Positions 1 to 9,411 are shown, counted from the first letter of the stretch. The stretch is 64,000 nucleotides of DNA from Thermoleophilaceae bacterium (GCA_025928265.1 JAICJV010000001.1:1-64000), one strand, 5' to 3'. Numbers and translations: made by a program. Notes: generated by a model from the letters alone, not told the origin.

Positions 1-22
1 CGTGCGCCGCGGCGGGCAGCGG

Positions 23-937
23 CTAACCGGAGTGCTCGAAGCCCTCGAGCGGGACGTCGCCCCCGCCCGAGTCCCGGAAGACGACTCCGGAACCTTCCCC
101 GACGCCGCCTAGCCACGTCACGCGCGCCGCGGCGTCGATCGCCGCGCGACGATCGGGCGGGGCGGTGAACAGCAGCTCGTAGTCATCGCCCGCGGTGGCG
201 GCGAACCTCGCGCCGGGAACGCCGCGCGCCAGCGGCAGCTGCGCGAGCTCGATCTCGATCCGCACGCCGCTGCTGTCGGCGAGGTGGCGGGCGTCGGTCG
301 CAATCCCGTCGCTCACGTCGATCATCGCGGTGACGCCCGCGGCAGCCAGCGCGCGCCCTTCGGCGAGGCGCGGCTCCGGGCGGCGATGGCGGCGCGCGAG
401 CGCCTCGTCGTGCACACCCTCGCGGAGCGCGATGAGGCCCGCGCCGGCGCCTCCGAGCTCGCCCGTCACACCCACGAGGTCGCCCGGCCGCGCGCCGCTG
501 CGGTAGACCAGATCGTCCGGGTCGCCCGCCCACCCGGTCACGGCCACCGACACGTGGAGAGCCGGGGCCGACACCACGTCACCGCCCGCGATCACCGTGC
601 CGCTGCGCTCCGCCAGCGTGCGCATCGCGCCGACCAGCTCGACGGCCTGCTGCTCGCCGAAGCCGTCCGGCAGGGCGAGCGACACGTACGCCTCGCCGGG
701 CACCGCGCCCATCGCGGCGATGTCGGACAGCGCCGTGGCCAGCGCCTTGTGCCCGACGTCGCCGGGCGAGTGCGTCGAGCGCTCGAAGTGCACGCCGTCC
801 ACCACCGTGTCGATCGACGTGACCGCCACGCCGTCCGCGCGCACGACGGCGGCATCGTCGCCCGGCCCGGTGAGCACGCGCCCGCCCGGCTCGCCGAGCA
901 TCTCCCTCACGCGCGCAATCAGCGACAGCTCGCCCAT
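23..937 (-). CDS. thiL: Thiamine-monophosphate kinase ThiL
   Basis: Phosphorylates thiamine monophosphate to thiamine diphosphate with ATP, the last step of thiamine cofactor synthesis, in the cytosol. The 304-residue protein has the ThiL/PurM-like layout: GPGDDAAVV near residue 25 (metal-binding aspartates), [11 protein letters not shown] at about 41-51, LSDIAAMG near 70, GGDVVS in the middle, [14 protein letters not shown] near 200 and GDDYELLF toward the C terminus. Length is usual for the family. The ATG at 937 begins two bases after the stop of the upstream mannosyltransferase gene and gives the standard short N terminus, so translation is probably coupled. Last gene of a minus-strand group with mscS-like, PBP and mannosyltransferase genes. 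Confidence 0.95.
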   Translation of the reverse strand: MGELSLIARVREMLGEPGGRVLTGPGDDAAVVRADGVAVTSIDTVVDGVHFERSTHSPGDVGHKALATALSDIAAMGAVPGEAYVSLALPDGFGEQQAVELVGAMRTLAERSGTVIAGGDVVSAPALHVSVAVTGWAGDPDDLVYRSGARPGDLVGVTGELGGAGAGLIALREGVHDEALARRHRRPEPRLAEGRALAAAGVTAMIDVSDGIATDARHLADSSGVRIEIELAQLPLARGVPGARFAATAGDDYELLFTAPPDRRAAIDAAARVTWLGGVGEGSGVVFRDSGGGDVPLEGFEHSG

Positions 938-939
938 CT

Positions 940-2238
940 CTAATAGATCCCCGGGACGCCGATCGCGAGCACCCAGCCCGACAACAGCAGCGTGGCGATC
1001 GTGAGCCGCCGGTCGAAGGCGAGCGCCGCCAGCGGCAGCAGCCACAGCAGGTACCACGGCACGAGCCAGGCCGAGCACAGCAGGATCGCGAGCGTGGCCC
1101 AGCCGGCCATGCGGATCGGGTCGGCGCCGCGCCACGTCCGCCACAGCGTCCACACGGCCACGGCGACGAACGCCGCCGCGAACGCCGCCCGAACCGGATC
1201 GCGGTCCACGCCCAGCACGTGCGCGACCTTGTACGGCAGCGACAGCCGCGACGAGCGCCCCTGGTTCGAGCTGAGCAGCGAGAACGCCTGGAACACGTCG
1301 GTGCCGAAGCCGATCAGCCCGAGCACCACCAGTCCGATCGCCGCGGCCACCGCGCCCGCCACCGCGCGCGACATGCGCGGCCGCGAGGCGAGGACGAGGT
1401 ACGGGACCACGATCGCCGCCGACGCCTTGACGCCCGCCGCCAGCGTCGACCACCCGCCTGCCGCCGCAGGCCTGCGCAGCAGGAACGCGTAGACGCCGGC
1501 CATCGTCAGGAGCATCACGAGCGCCTCGTTGTGTGCGGCCGCCACCACGTGGGCGAGGACCAGCGGGCTCAGCCCCACGAGCAGCGCCGGCGCGCGCGGG
1601 TCGCGCCCGAGCCGCTCGGCACCCAGCCACACCAGCCGCACGATTCCGAGCGACGCCGCCGCGGCCACCACCTTCAGCACCCAGTACGCGCCCGCTACGC
1701 CGAGCGGCCCCAGCAGATACGTGGGCAGTGTGAAGAGCGGTCCGTAGACCGACACCGCGTCCTTGGATCCGGCGAACGCGAACACCGGGTCGGCGGGGAT
1801 GTCGAGCGGCGAGTGCGTGTACGGGTCGAGCCCGTGCTCGGTGCCGAGGCGCGCGTACGCGATGTAGGAGAACACGTCCTGCGAGAGCAGCGGCGGCGCC
1901 AGCAGGAACAGCACGTGGAGGCCCACGACCGCCCACGCGGCGGTCCGGCGGCTGAGCTCGCCCGCTCGCCACACCACCAACACGTACAGCGCGAGCGCGA
2001 CCCACAGCGCCGCGTAGAGCAACGGGCCGCTCATCCCCGTGCCGAGCACGCGCAGCGGCCCGAGCAGCCAGCCGGGGGAGCCGCCCGCGGTGGCGCCCAC
2101 CACCGCCGCACCGGGCTCCGCCGGCAGGACGGCGATAAGGAGGTAGACGACGCAGAGGGCGGCGAGCGCCGCGTGCGCGACCCGCGGCCTAGTGGCCGTT
2201 GCCGCCGCCGCCGTTCCCGCGACCGCCGCCATTGCCAT
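940..2238 (-). CDS. Membrane mannosyltransferase (GT-C fold, MptB-like)
   Basis: Predicted polyprenol-phosphate-sugar dependent glycosyltransferase of the cytoplasmic membrane, about 430 residues with roughly ten or more hydrophobic segments. The segment [14 protein letters not shown] followed by GLDPY resembles the luminal acidic motif and DPY signature of actinobacterial alpha-1,6-mannosyltransferases (MptA/MptB group). The product would extend a mannan or lipoglycan. The start is uncertain: ATG at 2238 or 2232 lies inside the end of the upstream PBP gene (overlap about 45-50 bases), and no start codon exists closer to the PBP stop. The protein ends VPGIY just before thiL. Exact donor and acceptor cannot be told from sequence. 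Confidence 0.75.
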   Translation of the reverse strand: MAMAAVAGTAAAATATRPRVAHAALAALCVVYLLIAVLPAEPGAAVVGATAGGSPGWLLGPLRVLGTGMSGPLLYAALWVALALYVLVVWRAGELSRRTAAWAVVGLHVLFLLAPPLLSQDVFSYIAYARLGTEHGLDPYTHSPLDIPADPVFAFAGSKDAVSVYGPLFTLPTYLLGPLGVAGAYWVLKVVAAAASLGIVRLVWLGAERLGRDPRAPALLVGLSPLVLAHVVAAAHNEALVMLLTMAGVYAFLLRRPAAAGGWSTLAAGVKASAAIVVPYLVLASRPRMSRAVAGAVAAAIGLVVLGLIGFGTDVFQAFSLLSSNQGRSSRLSLPYKVAHVLGVDRDPVRAAFAAAFVAVAVWTLWRTWRGADPIRMAGWATLAILLCSAWLVPWYLLWLLPLAALAFDRRLTIATLLLSGWVLAIGVPGIY

Positions 2239-4360
2239 TGCCGTGGCCGGGGCTGTGCACGCTCGGCGGCCCCTGCGGCGGCGACGCGTAGAAGCGCGGG
2301 TCGTAGCCCTTGCCGCCGTTGCCGCCCGTACCCGTTCCGCCGCTCGTGGGCGGGGGCGGCGTGGTCGTGCCGGTCCCGGTGCCGGGCGAGCCGTAGTACT
2401 GACCGCTGCTCGACTTCTGCCCGTTCGCCGAGTGCTTGCCGTAGAACGACGACCACTGCACGGGCGTGCTCGGCGTCGGGAACGAGTTGCAGTCGGAGCC
2501 CTTGGCCTGGGTCATGTAGTCGTGCCAGATCTGCGCGGGGAAGGTGCCGCCCGCCACCTCGATGCCGTGCACGTTGCGCATCTCGACCTGCTTGTTCGGA
2601 TAGCCGACCCAGACGGCGGATGCGAGGTTGGGCGTGTAGCCCACGAACCAGGCGTCGTTGTAGTTGTCGGTCGTTCCCGTCTTGCCGGCCGCGGGGCAGC
2701 CGATGTTGGCGTGCGTGCCCGTGCCCTTCTGCACGTTCTCCTCGAGGATCTTCGTGACCTCGTACGCCTGGCCGTCGGTCAGCACCCGCTTCTGCCTGGG
2801 CTTGCCGAGGTTGTCGACCTTGCCGTCCGGGAAGACGACCTTGCGGATGGCCTGCGGCTCCGAGCGGATTCCGCCCGCGGCAAGCGTGGCGTACGCGTTC
2901 GCCATCTCGAGCGGCGAGACGCCGAGGCGCAGGCCGCCGAGACCCTCGGCCGGGACCCCGTCGAGCTTGGTCTTGATGCCGAGCAGGTGTGCCGCCTGGG
3001 CGACCTTCTTCGGCCCGACGTCGACGTCGAGCTGCGCGTACACCGAGTTGTCCGACTTGAGCGTGGCGGTCACGAGGTTCATCGTGCCGCCGTACGTGTT
3101 GTCGTAGGTCTTCACGTTCCACACGCCGTAGCCCGGCACGAGCATGTGCAGCGGCTTGGACGTGTAGTAGGTGGTGCTCGGGTTGATGCCCTGGAGGATG
3201 GCCGCGGTGAGCACCATCGGCTTGAACGAAGAGCCCGGCTGCCGGTGTCCCTGCGCCGCCAGGTTGAACGCGCGGTCCTTGTAGGTGCCGGACGACGCCA
3301 TCGCGCGGATGTAGCCGGTCTTCGGGTCGATCGAGACGATCGCGGAGCTCGGATCGGTCGAGTACGGCAGCTGGTTCTTGATCGCCTGGCGCGCGTAGTT
3401 CTGGAACTTCGGGTCGATCGTCGTGTAGACCTTGAGCCCGCCCTTGCGGTAGACGCTCGCGCCGTAGCGCTCGATGAGCAGGTCCTGCACGTAGTCGAAG
3501 AAGTACGGCTCGCGGCGCTCGGTGTAGAGGTGGCCCTGATGGAGCTTCAGCTTCCGCTCCATCGCCAGCTGTGCCTGCGCGGGTGTGATGTAGCCCGAGC
3601 TCTGCATCGCGCGGAGCACCTCGTTGCGGCGCTGGATCGCGGCCTCCGGGTTCAGCAGCGGGTTGTACTGCGATGGCGCCTGGGGCAGGCCCGCGAGCAG
3701 CGCCGACTCCGACAGCGTCAGGTCCTTGGCGTGCTTCGAGAAGTACGTCTCGGCCGCGGCCTCGATGCCGATTGCCGTGCGGCCGTTGACCGTGCCGTAG
3801 GGAACGTCGTTGAGGTACTCGCGCAGGATCCACTGCTTCGAGTGCTGGTTCTCGAGCTCGTCGGCCATCTTGGCCTCGCGGATCTTGCGCTTGAGGTCGC
3901 GCTTCGGGTCCTTGATGTAGAGCGCGCGCACGAGCTGCTGCGTGATCGTGGAGCCGCCCTGCACCGTCTTGCCCGAGGTGATGTTCTTGACGCCGGCGCG
4001 GACGATGCCCTCGAAGTCGACGCCGCCATGCTCGTAGAAGCGCTTGTCCTCGATCGCGACCGTCGCCTGTCGCACCGAGAGCGGCATGTCCCCCCACTGG
4101 ATCGGCGTGCGGATCTGGTCCGACTGGACGTAGCCGAGGCGCGATCCGTCGGCCGCGTAGATCGACGAGAGGGCGCCCTTGTCGATCGGCTTGAGGTCCT
4201 TGATATCGGGCGCCGACGCGGCCACCGCGATCACCCAGCCCACGGCTGAGAGAACGCCTACGAGAACGATCGCCAGGAGCAGCAGGAACCCAAGCCCGAC
4301 GCGCTTGCGCCCGCTGCCGCGTCCGCGGCGTTTACGTGCCTGTCGCTGGCGGTAGGTCAT
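2189..4360 (-). CDS. Bifunctional penicillin-binding protein 1A (transglycosylase/transpeptidase)
   Basis: Polymerises and cross-links peptidoglycan outside the membrane. The 723-residue class A PBP has a basic cytosolic tail (1-20), one membrane anchor (about 21-48), a GT51 transglycosylase domain with the catalytic motif EDKRFYEHGG (Glu104) and GGSTITQQLVR, and a transpeptidase domain with S377-S-F-K380, S436-D-N438 and K560-T-G-T. The C-terminal 70 residues are a low-complexity Gly/Pro/Thr/Asn tail, common in actinobacterial PBPs. It lies 48 bases downstream of the mechanosensitive-channel gene and overlaps the mannosyltransferase gene that follows, so these envelope genes are probably one operon. 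Confidence 0.95.
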   Translation of the reverse strand: MTYRQRQARKRRGRGSGRKRVGLGFLLLLAIVLVGVLSAVGWVIAVAASAPDIKDLKPIDKGALSSIYAADGSRLGYVQSDQIRTPIQWGDMPLSVRQATVAIEDKRFYEHGGVDFEGIVRAGVKNITSGKTVQGGSTITQQLVRALYIKDPKRDLKRKIREAKMADELENQHSKQWILREYLNDVPYGTVNGRTAIGIEAAAETYFSKHAKDLTLSESALLAGLPQAPSQYNPLLNPEAAIQRRNEVLRAMQSSGYITPAQAQLAMERKLKLHQGHLYTERREPYFFDYVQDLLIERYGASVYRKGGLKVYTTIDPKFQNYARQAIKNQLPYSTDPSSAIVSIDPKTGYIRAMASSGTYKDRAFNLAAQGHRQPGSSFKPMVLTAAILQGINPSTTYYTSKPLHMLVPGYGVWNVKTYDNTYGGTMNLVTATLKSDNSVYAQLDVDVGPKKVAQAAHLLGIKTKLDGVPAEGLGGLRLGVSPLEMANAYATLAAGGIRSEPQAIRKVVFPDGKVDNLGKPRQKRVLTDGQAYEVTKILEENVQKGTGTHANIGCPAAGKTGTTDNYNDAWFVGYTPNLASAVWVGYPNKQVEMRNVHGIEVAGGTFPAQIWHDYMTQAKGSDCNSFPTPSTPVQWSSFYGKHSANGQKSSSGQYYGSPGTGTGTTTPPPPTSGGTGTGGNGGKGYDPRFYASPPQGPPSVHSPGHGNGNGGGRGNGGGGNGH

Positions 4361-4408
4361 CGAGAGAGCAGCGGTGCGCCGAAGGCTTCCGGCCGGCGCC
4401 GTGCGCGC

Positions 4409-5185
4409 CTACTCCGCACCGACTGAGGATAGACCAGCACTTCTCAGTCTTTCCAGGCATGATGCCCGTAGTCCTGCTGCGATAGCCCCTCTCTCAGAGG
4501 AGTCTCGCGCCCAGGTGCCGGCGAGCAGCCGCACCGCGTCCTTGTCGATCTCCGCGATCGACACGTCCACGTCGCCGTCGGCACGCAACGCCGCGAGCGC
4601 GCGCAGCGCGTCGATCTCGCGCGGGATCCACACGGATGTCTCCACGCGCACGCGCGGGTCGACGATGGTGTGGTTCTCGACCGTGTTCTGGGCGAGTCGC
4701 TCGTTCGGGATGATGATGCGGCGCCCGTCGTCGGCGCGGATGTAGGTGTAGGTGAGGCGCACGTCCTCGACCACGCCCGACTCGCCCTCGAAGGTGACGA
4801 GGTCGCCGATGCGGATCGGCTGCGTGATGGCCAGCAGCAGGCCGGCGATCGCGTTGGCGAGTGTCTGGCGCGCCGCGAAGCCGACGACGATCCCGAGCAC
4901 GGCCGACGACGCGAGCACGCCCGTGGCCACGCGCTTGGCCGACGGGAACTGCACCAGCGCGAGCATCACGCCGATCACGATGATCGCGACGTACACGAGC
5001 CGGCGCACGAGCCGCAGCCGGGTGCTCGCGGTCGGCGACAGCTGGCCGGGAATCACACCGGCGAGCTTGCTGCCGCGATGCTGGATCGCGCGGTCCACGA
5101 TCTGCGCGAGGAGGAACGCCGCGACGAGCGTGATCACCGCGGTGATGAGGTTGCGGTGATCCGACCAGAATGAGGCCACGACCAT
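4409..5185 (-). CDS. Small-conductance mechanosensitive channel (MscS family)
   Basis: Pressure-relief channel of the cytoplasmic membrane. The 258-residue product has an N-terminal membrane segment (about 10-30), two more (about 60-110) including the pore-lining helix ATGVLASSAVLGIVVGFAAR followed by QTLANAIAGL, then the beta domain with QPIRIGDLV, VVEDVRLTYT and IIIPNERLAQN, all MscS hallmarks. The C-terminal domain is short. Start chosen at ATG 5185, just before the first hydrophobic segment; the longer open frame upstream is antisense to the neighbouring gene and unlike the family. The start codon shares bases with the start codon of the divergent gene on the plus strand. Confidence 0.9.
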   Translation of the reverse strand: MVVASFWSDHRNLITAVITLVAAFLLAQIVDRAIQHRGSKLAGVIPGQLSPTASTRLRLVRRLVYVAIIVIGVMLALVQFPSAKRVATGVLASSAVLGIVVGFAARQTLANAIAGLLLAITQPIRIGDLVTFEGESGVVEDVRLTYTYIRADDGRRIIIPNERLAQNTVENHTIVDPRVRVETSVWIPREIDALRALAALRADGDVDVSIAEIDKDAVRLLAGTWARDSSERGAIAAGLRASCLERLRSAGLSSVGAE

Positions 5186-6386
5186 GGGGCGGCAGGCTAT
5201 ACAGCGACCGCGGCTCGACGCCGCCGTGCGCGATGCGCTGATCGCGTTCGTCGTCAGCCGTGCGTTCGTGTGGGTGGTGGCGGTGCTCGCCGTCGCCGTG
5301 CTCGGCGCCGATGCGAGCAGTGCGTCCGCGTTCGGCCGTCCGGAGCTCACCCATCCGTTCGGCGAGCCGCTCGACACGCTGTTCTCGCCGCTCGCCCGCT
5401 GGGATTCAGTCTGGTACCTCGGCATCGCCCATGACGGCTACGCCGGGTCGAGCACGGCGTTCTTCCCGCTCTATCCGCTGCTGGTGCGCGCGCTGGCCGT
5501 GGGCGGGACACCGTGGGCGCTGCTCCTGTCCGCGTACGCGGTGTCGCTGGCCACGTTCGCCGGCGCGCTCGTGCTCGTGCGCCGGCTCGCCGAGCTCGAG
5601 CTGGGTGCGGACGCGGCGCGGCGCTGCGTCTTCCTGCTCGCGTTCTTCCCCGGCGCGCTGTGGTTCGGAGTCCCCTACTCGGAGGGCCTCTTCCTGCTCC
5701 TGTCGGTGGGCGCGCTGTATGCGGCTCGCACCGACCGGTGGGCATGGGCGGGCGCGTGCGCGGCGCTCGCGTCGGGCACGCGGAGCGCGGGGATCGTCCT
5801 GCTGGTGCCGCTCGCGATGATGGCCTGGCACCGGCGCGAGCGGTCCGTCGCGTGGCTCGCGCTTGCTCCCGCCGGCATCGCCGCCTACTCGGGCTACCTC
5901 GCGGCCAGCCACGGCGACGCGTTCGCCTACCTCCACCTCCAGGACGTCTGGTTCCGCTCGTTCGCCGGCCCGTTCGGCGCGATCGTCGACGGAACACGCG
6001 CCGCCTGGGACGGCGCGCTCCAGTTGCTCTCCGGCTCGCGGGAGCACGTCTACTTCACGGCCGCGGGTGGGGATCCGTTCATCGTGGCCGCGCACAACCT
6101 TGAGCTGTTCGGCTTCCTCGTGTTCGCGGTGATCGCCGCCGCCGGCGTGCTGCGTCGGCTCGCGTGGCCGTACGGCGCCTATGTGGTGGCCGCGCTGGCG
6201 CTGCCGCTGTCGTTTCCGGTCGGGCCGCAGCCGCTTATGTCGTTGCCGCGCTTCCTCGCGGTGCTCTTCCCGCTGTTCATGTGGATCGCGATGAAGCCGC
6301 GCGCGTCACGAGTCGCGTTCGGCATCTTCGTGCTGCTGCTCGGGGTCTTCACGGTCAGGTACGCCACGTGGCACTGGGTGGCATAA
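5184..6386 (+). CDS. PIG-V-like membrane mannosyltransferase
   Basis: Integral-membrane glycosyltransferase-like protein of 400 residues with about ten hydrophobic segments. ARWDSVWYLGIAHDGY followed by FFPLYPLLVR in the first third, and FFPGALWFGVPYSEGLFLLL in the middle, match the conserved blocks of bacterial PIG-V (GPI mannosyltransferase 2-like) proteins. It probably transfers a sugar from a lipid-phosphate donor at the outer face of the membrane. ATG 5184 overlaps the start codon of the divergent mscS gene; an in-frame GTG at 5226 is a possible alternative. The following HAD gene starts inside its last codons, so the genes are co-transcribed. Confidence 0.75.
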   Translation: MGRQAIQRPRLDAAVRDALIAFVVSRAFVWVVAVLAVAVLGADASSASAFGRPELTHPFGEPLDTLFSPLARWDSVWYLGIAHDGYAGSSTAFFPLYPLLVRALAVGGTPWALLLSAYAVSLATFAGALVLVRRLAELELGADAARRCVFLLAFFPGALWFGVPYSEGLFLLLSVGALYAARTDRWAWAGACAALASGTRSAGIVLLVPLAMMAWHRRERSVAWLALAPAGIAAYSGYLAASHGDAFAYLHLQDVWFRSFAGPFGAIVDGTRAAWDGALQLLSGSREHVYFTAAGGDPFIVAAHNLELFGFLVFAVIAAAGVLRRLAWPYGAYVVAALALPLSFPVGPQPLMSLPRFLAVLFPLFMWIAMKPRASRVAFGIFVLLLGVFTVRYATWHWVA

Positions 6387-7078
6387 CGGCCGTTCTAATC
6401 GATTCCTTCGGGACGCTGGTGGCGATGGAGCCGCCGGGGCCGCGGCTGCGCGACGAGCTCGCGCGGCGTGGGTTCGAGGTCTCGCCCGAGGTGGCCGAAG
6501 CCGGGTTTCGCGCCGAGATCGCCTATTACCTCGAGCATCACGTCGAGGGCCGCGACCAGGCGTCGCTCGACGAGCTGCGCGACCGCTGCGCCCGCGTGAT
6601 GAGCGAGGCGCTCGGCAATCCGGCGGTCGACGTGCGCGCCGCCATGCTGTCCGCGATCCACTTCGAGCCGTTCCCGGACGCAGCGGGCGCACTCGGGCGG
6701 TTGCGCGCGGCCGGCCTGCGCCTGGTGGTGGCCTCGAACTGGGATTGCTCGCTCGGCGAGGTCCTGCGCGAGGCGGGGCTGCGCCACCTGGTCGACGGCG
6801 TCGCGACCTCCGCGGAGGCCGGCGCGCCGAAGCCGGACCGCCGGCTGTTCGACGCCGCACTCGAACTCGCCGGCGTGGCCGCCGACCGCGCGGTCTATGT
6901 GGGGGACTCCCCGGCGAACGACGTGGGCGGCGCCACAGCCGCCGGAATCCGCGCCGTGCTGCTGCGCCGCCACGGCCCGCGGCCCGACCGCGTGCCCGCC
7001 GACTCGGCTCCGGGACCCGAGCCGGCGGCGACGATCGCGACGCTCGACGAGCTGCCGCCCCTAGTCTTGGACGGGTGA
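6368..7078 (+). CDS. HAD-superfamily hydrolase lacking the second motif-I aspartate
   Basis: Haloacid-dehalogenase-fold protein of 236 residues, probably a phosphatase or dehalogenase-like hydrolase with an alpha-helical cap between about 25 and 110. Motif I is IDSFGTL: the nucleophile Asp is present but the second Asp (normally DxD) is Phe. Motif II is VVASNWD, motif III is GAPKPDRRLF with the lysine, and motif IV is YVGDSPANDVGGA. Such DxFGT variants exist among REG-2-like HAD proteins and argue against ordinary phosphomonoesterase chemistry. No ATG fits; GTG 6368, overlapping the previous gene by 19 bases, gives the expected N terminus. The next gene overlaps as GTGA. Confidence 0.85.
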   Translation: MALGGITAVLIDSFGTLVAMEPPGPRLRDELARRGFEVSPEVAEAGFRAEIAYYLEHHVEGRDQASLDELRDRCARVMSEALGNPAVDVRAAMLSAIHFEPFPDAAGALGRLRAAGLRLVVASNWDCSLGEVLREAGLRHLVDGVATSAEAGAPKPDRRLFDAALELAGVAADRAVYVGDSPANDVGGATAAGIRAVLLRRHGPRPDRVPADSAPGPEPAATIATLDELPPLVLDG

Positions 7079-7881
7079 GCTCGGACGCCGATACGCCGCG
7101 CCGGGAGTGGCCGCAGTGGCCGCTCTGGGCGCCGATCGCGGGGGCGCTGTTCGGGGTGAGCGCGGCGATCCTGATCATGGGCGTGGTGGCGGGCATCCTG
7201 CGCAGCTCCGGCGTTCACGTGACCGACAACTCGCCGGGATTCACGGCGGCATTCACATTCGTGCAGGACGTGAGCGTCGTGATCGCGAGCCTCGGCGTCG
7301 CCGCCATGACGATCCGGCCGCGCGCGTGGCAGTTCGGCTTTCGGCCGGCTCCGCTGCGTTTCGCGGCCGGCGTCGTCTTCATGGGGCTCGCCGCCTTCTA
7401 CCTGTTCGCGCTCGTCTACAGCGCGATCGTGCAGCCCCACAACCCGCAGAAGATCGTCCAGGACCTCGGGGCCGATCGCAGCACGCTCCTGCTCGTGACG
7501 GGGGCGCTGATCGTCATCGCGGTCGCACCGGTCTGCGAGGAGCTCTTCTTCCGCGGCTTCGTGTTCCGCGTGCTGCGCATGCGCATGGGCTTCTGGGCCG
7601 CGGCGTTGATCGACGGCGTGCTGTTCGGGCTCGTGCACGGCGTGAACATCGTGCTGCCGGTGCTCGCGGTGCTGGGCGTGGTGCTGTGCTGGGTCTACGA
7701 GCGCACCGGCAGCCTGTTCGCGTCGATAGCGATCCACGCCTTCAACAACATGGTGTCCTACGGGGCCAGCACCGACCACGGCTGGGCGGCCGCTCTACCG
7801 GTCGGTCTCGCCGTGCTCGCGGGCTGTGTGCTGGTGCCGCGGCTGATGTCCACGCGCGCGCGCCCGCCCGCGCACGTGTAA
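7075..7881 (+). CDS. CPBP-family intramembrane metalloprotease
   Basis: Membrane protein of 268 residues with about seven to eight hydrophobic segments and the three conserved CPBP/CAAX-protease (ABI) motifs: CEELFFRGFVFR (double glutamate plus arginine), FGLVHG (first histidine) and HAFNN (second histidine). These proteins are thought to cleave membrane or prenylated substrates; the target here is unknown. GTG 7075 overlaps the stop of the HAD gene by four bases (GTGA), which fixes the start and implies coupled translation. The preceding mannosyltransferase and HAD genes belong to the same run. Confidence 0.9.
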   Translation: MSSDADTPRREWPQWPLWAPIAGALFGVSAAILIMGVVAGILRSSGVHVTDNSPGFTAAFTFVQDVSVVIASLGVAAMTIRPRAWQFGFRPAPLRFAAGVVFMGLAAFYLFALVYSAIVQPHNPQKIVQDLGADRSTLLLVTGALIVIAVAPVCEELFFRGFVFRVLRMRMGFWAAALIDGVLFGLVHGVNIVLPVLAVLGVVLCWVYERTGSLFASIAIHAFNNMVSYGASTDHGWAAALPVGLAVLAGCVLVPRLMSTRARPPAHV

Positions 7882-7908
7882 GAACGGTAAGAACGCCGAC
7901 ATACGAGT

Positions 7909-7914
7909 CATAAT
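7909..7914 (+). promoter_or_regulatory. Possible -10 element for leaderless start
   Basis: The hexamer CATAAT (TAATG context) lies six bases before GTG 7921. This spacing is what a leaderless mRNA starting at that GTG would need. No convincing -35 element is visible. Inference only. Confidence 0.3.
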
Positions 7915-7920
7915 GTCCTG

Positions 7921-8976
7921 GTGCCGGTGCGGACGTCCCGCGCCAGCCGAGAGATCGAAAGGATCCCCGACTTGCGCCGAATCGCCCCGCTGACCGCCGC
8001 TGCCCTCCTCGTCATGGCCCCGGCTGCCATGGCTCAGGTGCCGACGCCCACACAACCCGCGCCGCAGCTGCAGCGCGCCAAGCTCACGATCGGCGTGGTC
8101 GGCCTGCGCTACAAGCAGCGCACCTACGTCGTCGCGGGCACGAACGTCCGCGTGGCCGGCACGATGAACGCCGCCGGCGCGGGCGACGGCGTGACCATCG
8201 ACCTGTTCCGCGGCAAGAAGCGCATCAGGAGCGCCAAGGCCGGCGTCAACAAGCAGGGCAAGTACAACGCCAAGCTGAAGGTGACGCACACCGGCCGCTA
8301 TTCGGTGCGCGTGCGCCACAAGCAGGGCGTGAACGTCGCGGCCGGCTCATCGTCGCGGGCGCACTTCTCCGCCGTCACCTCGAAGCTGCACGAGGGTTCC
8401 CGCGGGCCGGTCGTGAAGCTGCTCCAGCGGCAGCTGCGGCGCCTTGCGTACGTGACCACGACCCGCGGCACCTACGACGCCTCGACGTCGCGCGCGGTGC
8501 TCGCCTACCGCAAGGTCAACCACATGTCGCGGATCACGAGTGTGAACCGCGCGATGATGGCCAAGCTGCTCACCGGGCGCGGCGGCTACCGGCTCCGCCA
8601 CCCGAGCGCCGGCAAGCACGTCGAGGCCGACCTCTCGCGCCAGGTGCTCGTGCTGGCCGACCACGGCAGGCCCGAGCGGATCTACCCGATCTCCTCCGGC
8701 AAGCCGTCCACCCCGACGGTCGTGGGCTCGTTCCGGTTCTACCGCAAGGACCCGGGCTACAACTCCGAGGGGATGTACTACTCGAGCTACTTCATCCGCG
8801 GCTATGCCGTGCACGGCTACGCGTCGGTGCCGACGTATGCGGCGTCGCACGGCTGCCTGCGCACACCCATCGCGGTGGCGGTGTCGATCTACAACTGGAT
8901 CGACGTCGGCGACCGGATCTTCGTCTACACGAAGGGCAAGGGCTCGACGCGGGTGATGCCGAACGCCGGGCCGTAG
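7921..8976 (+). CDS. Secreted L,D-transpeptidase (YkuD) with peptidoglycan-binding domain
   Basis: Forms 3-3 cross-links in peptidoglycan or attaches substrates, outside the membrane. Layout of the 351-residue protein: signal peptide ending near MAPAAMAQ, a beta-rich segment (about 50-155), a PG_binding_1-like helical repeat (LHEGSRGPVVKLLQRQLRRL), then a YkuD domain with AVHGY and the catalytic SHGCLR motif. The start is ambiguous. GTG 7921 sits six bases after a CATAAT box, as expected for leaderless translation, while TTG 7972 has a GAAAGGA sequence about nine bases upstream and gives a shorter signal peptide; I list the longer form. It is separated by 39 bases from the CPBP gene. Confidence 0.88.
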   Translation: MPVRTSRASREIERIPDLRRIAPLTAAALLVMAPAAMAQVPTPTQPAPQLQRAKLTIGVVGLRYKQRTYVVAGTNVRVAGTMNAAGAGDGVTIDLFRGKKRIRSAKAGVNKQGKYNAKLKVTHTGRYSVRVRHKQGVNVAAGSSSRAHFSAVTSKLHEGSRGPVVKLLQRQLRRLAYVTTTRGTYDASTSRAVLAYRKVNHMSRITSVNRAMMAKLLTGRGGYRLRHPSAGKHVEADLSRQVLVLADHGRPERIYPISSGKPSTPTVVGSFRFYRKDPGYNSEGMYYSSYFIRGYAVHGYASVPTYAASHGCLRTPIAVAVSIYNWIDVGDRIFVYTKGKGSTRVMPNAGP

Positions 8977-8980
8977 CCCG

Positions 8981-9334
8981 CTATAGGCCGCGCGTCGCGG
9001 CGTAGCGCGCCGCGAAGCCGATTCCCACGCCGAAGACGAGGAAGCCCAGCACCAGCAGCGCGATGTGGCGGCTCCAGCCGCTGTTGCCCGCGACCACGCC
9101 GTCGAACGGCGACACGAGCTTGTCGTTCGCACCGTCCACGGCACGACGGAACTCGCCGTGCTTGGGCTTGGCCGGCGCCTGGCGGGAGGCGGGGGCGGTC
9201 GTGTCGTCACCGGCAGCGATCCGCGCGACGGTGGTCTTCGACCCGTGGCGCGCCTGGTCGGCCGCGAACATGGCGAACGACAGCAGCAGAATCAGCGAGC
9301 AGACAACCGAGATGAGGCGGAGAAGTGCGGACAT
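8981..9334 (-). CDS. Small membrane protein of unknown function
   Basis: Not recognised. The 117-residue product has one hydrophobic segment at the N terminus (about 4-24), a polar linker of about 60 residues rich in Ala, Lys and Thr, and a second hydrophobic segment near the C terminus (about 90-110) ending AARYAATRGL. This suggests both ends in the membrane and the linker on one side. Its stop lies four bases from the end of the convergent L,D-transpeptidase gene. A cell-envelope role is possible from the neighbours only. Confidence 0.6.
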   Translation of the reverse strand: MSALLRLISVVCSLILLLSFAMFAADQARHGSKTTVARIAAGDDTTAPASRQAPAKPKHGEFRRAVDGANDKLVSPFDGVVAGNSGWSRHIALLVLGFLVFGVGIGFAARYAATRGL

Positions 9335-9411
9335 GGCTGACTCCTGTCCCTGGTTATCGGCAGCCCGCGCGTGATCTTCACCTCTGACAGCGCGGATATG
9401 GTTCGCGCCCG

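Noticed and set aside
4374-4745. Plus-strand open frame between the PBP and mscS starts
   Set aside because: It lies antisense to the mscS C terminus, has no domain signal and an amino-acid composition typical of a shadow frame.
7886-7901. GGTAAGAACGCCGACA upstream of the L,D-transpeptidase as a ninth copy of the island site
   Set aside because: It has GTA, A7 and GAC in place, but positions 8-9 (AC for YG/YA) and the middle do not fit, and the gene is outside the catabolic island.
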